From: Arthrobacter psychrochitiniphilus
GTDB taxonomy: Bacteria > Actinomycetota > Actinomycetes > Actinomycetales > Micrococcaceae
NCBI RefSeq assembly: GCF_003185915.1
Contig: NZ_QHLZ01000011.1
Span: forward strand, 1-64,000
Length of the DNA: 64,000 nucleotides
Reading direction: 5' to 3'
Part shown: one piece after another, positions 62,697 through 64,000 of the stretch
How positions within the stretch are numbered: position 1 is the stretch's first letter
How the letters are laid out: each line of letters starts with the position of its first letter
Translations under genes and position numbers: made by a program
Notes under the pieces: generated by a model
What the model was told of the DNA's origin: nothing
Database searches by the model: none
What the model saw: the letters and a program-made list of their open reading frames with translations, nothing else

Positions 62697-63944
62697 TCAG
62701 TGCACCTCAGGGAGTTGTTCGGGGGCGCGGCGGCTCAGAAGCTGAGGGCCATTGTTGCGAAGCACAAAGTTTTCTTCGTGCACCATGCCCTGACCGGGTT
62801 TCATATCGAGGGAAGGTTCAAGGGTGAGGACCATGCCGGGAACCAGGATGGTCTCATCCGCGTTGGTGTGCGAGGGCCATTCGGTCAGCTGCATACCCAG
62901 TCCGTGGCCTAACCGGCCCACATTGCCGCAGGCGTAGCCGTTGTCAACGATCACTTTTTGCATGGCTCTGAAAAGGTCCCCTGCTGTGGCTCCAGGCCGG
63001 GCAATCTCCAACGCGGCGTTGGTGGCCTCGAAGAGTGTGGCGTAACCATGCTTGGCTGCGGGGTCCGCCTTTCCGATGGCCCAGTTTCGGTCAAAGTCGC
63101 AAAAGTAGCCGTCGTAGACGGTGCCTGTATCAATCATCAGCACGTCCCCTTCGGTCAAGGGACGGTTCCCTGGGGGAGAAATGACATTGTCATACCCACC
63201 CGGAGCTGATGCGCCAACAAGGTAGGAAACATCGTCGGCCCCGTGCTTGAGGAGTTCAATCTTGACCGCACGGAAGGTTTCCACCAGCGGCTGGCCAGGG
63301 GTGGCGATGCTAGGGACCAGGTCATAAACGTCGGAGGCGATGCGGCAAATATGGGCGATCTTCTCAATTTCCGCCTCTGATTTAACCATCCGCAAGGTCT
63401 TGACCACTTCCGTTGCGTCATGGAAGCTGAATCCGGGCACCATTGCCCGGAGCCGGTCGTAGTCCGCCAGTGGCATGCGCAGGGTAGTTTCAGGGCCCAT
63501 GGGCACTCCCACCCGGGCCCGGTCACCGAGGATTTCATGCATGGTCTCGGCCAGCAGGGAAACCCCCTCGTCCTGCGGCTGTGGGGACGTCCAGGTCCGA
63601 ATGTCCTCAATCCAGGTCTGCGCCAGAGGAGGGTATCCAATCCCTGGAATCACGGCGGTGGGCTGACCGCTGGCAGGCACCAGAAGGAACCAGGGACGGG
63701 TGGGGCTTTGCCAGAACTGCGTCAAAAAGCCTGTGAAGTAGCGAAACTCAGCTTCCGTGGTGATCAGCATTGCGTCCATACCGGACTCAGCCATCAGCTG
63801 CTGCGCACGTGCCAGCCGGTTGGCGAACTCCGCAACGTCAAAGCCACGCTGTGGGGCTGGGTGAGAGCCGGAGGGCACAGACAGAATCCCGTTGTGCACG
63901 GTGCCGGGCCACACTGCGTGGTCGGGGATGGTTTTCTCTGACAT
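62697..63944 (-). CDS. M24-family metallopeptidase-fold hydrolase
   Basis: The 415-residue creatinase/prolidase-fold protein has metal ligands readable as Asp and Asp in MIDTGTVYDGYFCDFDRNW, His in GHGLGMQLTEWPS, Glu in LTLEPSLD and Glu in HEENFVLR. The N-terminal domain carries ITTEAEFRYFTGFLTQFW. Members include Xaa-Pro dipeptidase, ectoine hydrolase (DoeA/EutD) and the DMSP lyase DddP. With a EutA-like neighbour, ectoine hydrolase-like is attractive but unproven. The ATG at 63944 has AGGAG about 9 nt upstream. Confidence 0.85.
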   Translation of the reverse strand: MSEKTIPDHAVWPGTVHNGILSVPSGSHPAPQRGFDVAEFANRLARAQQLMAESGMDAMLITTEAEFRYFTGFLTQFWQSPTRPWFLLVPASGQPTAVIPGIGYPPLAQTWIEDIRTWTSPQPQDEGVSLLAETMHEILGDRARVGVPMGPETTLRMPLADYDRLRAMVPGFSFHDATEVVKTLRMVKSEAEIEKIAHICRIASDVYDLVPSIATPGQPLVETFRAVKIELLKHGADDVSYLVGASAPGGYDNVISPPGNRPLTEGDVLMIDTGTVYDGYFCDFDRNWAIGKADPAAKHGYATLFEATNAALEIARPGATAGDLFRAMQKVIVDNGYACGNVGRLGHGLGMQLTEWPSHTNADETILVPGMVLTLEPSLDMKPGQGMVHEENFVLRNNGPQLLSRRAPEQLPEVH

Positions 63945-64000
63945 CCGTTTGTTGCTCCTAGATATTGTGGCCGTTGCGTGCGAGATGACGCTCAAGTATT

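Overview
The window reads as chromosome of a high-G+C Gram-positive actinobacterium, most likely Arthrobacter or a close Micrococcaceae relative. Pointers are the homodimeric-type aceE end, a C50-carotenoid gene set of the Micrococcales/Corynebacterium type, a BioQ-type TetR regulator beside bioB, many GTG/TTG starts, ATGA overlaps and a possible leaderless start. No tRNA, rRNA, insertion sequence, prophage or CRISPR array was seen.

Layout. 1-666: 3' end of aceE and terminators. 677-19302: purine/ureide catabolism. A minus-strand block carries guanine deaminase and a two-gene xanthine dehydrogenase. An IclR regulator faces a plus-strand series: malic enzyme, malate synthase, a DUF6986 aldolase-like protein, allE; then hyi, glxR, gcl, glxK, allB and an E2 acyltransferase. 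Together these turn guanine/xanthine and allantoin into glyoxylate and on to malate, pyruvate and 2-phosphoglycerate; uricase and allantoate amidohydrolase are not in the window. 19346-22585: SDR-MarR-SDR operon with two matching palindromes, and a HAD phosphatase. 22595-25528: remnants of a copper locus, then a TPP-riboswitch-controlled SDR plus LLM-monooxygenase pair and a heptanucleotide repeat. 25541-28336: a cassette of small stress-type proteins. 28421-30270: decayed purU, sdaA, creatinase-like, IclR and CsoR-type genes. 30298-33283: MarR and an MMPL exporter. 33311-40717: carotenoid operon (MarR, crtE, crtB, crtI, crtYe, crtYf, crtEb) followed by photolyase. 40801-46365: YbjT-like SDR, decayed DrrAB-type ABC locus with PadR and DUF1048, PQQ-type sugar dehydrogenase lipoprotein, PhzF protein. 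46858-53042: TetR regulator and biotin operon bioB-bioA-bioF-P450-bioD. 53166-55459: small alarmone synthetase, Cys-rich small protein, CsoR/CstR regulator with two operators, and a PEP-mutase-family gene with an early amber codon. 55563-63944: SDR, SARP-type regulator, acyl-CoA synthetase, and an operon of M24 peptidase, Asp/Glu-racemase-family protein and Na+:alanine symporter.

The most interesting points are: (i) the TPP riboswitch controlling two oxidoreductase genes with no known thiamine role, with a visible alternative-pairing switch; (ii) a P450 inside the biotin operon that lacks the ExxR motif; (iii) DUF6986 and an E2 acyltransferase embedded in the ureide cluster; and (iv) repeated intragenic deletions and a 16-bp duplication that have turned several metabolic loci into short fragments. 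All identifications come from reading the sequence; no database search was run.
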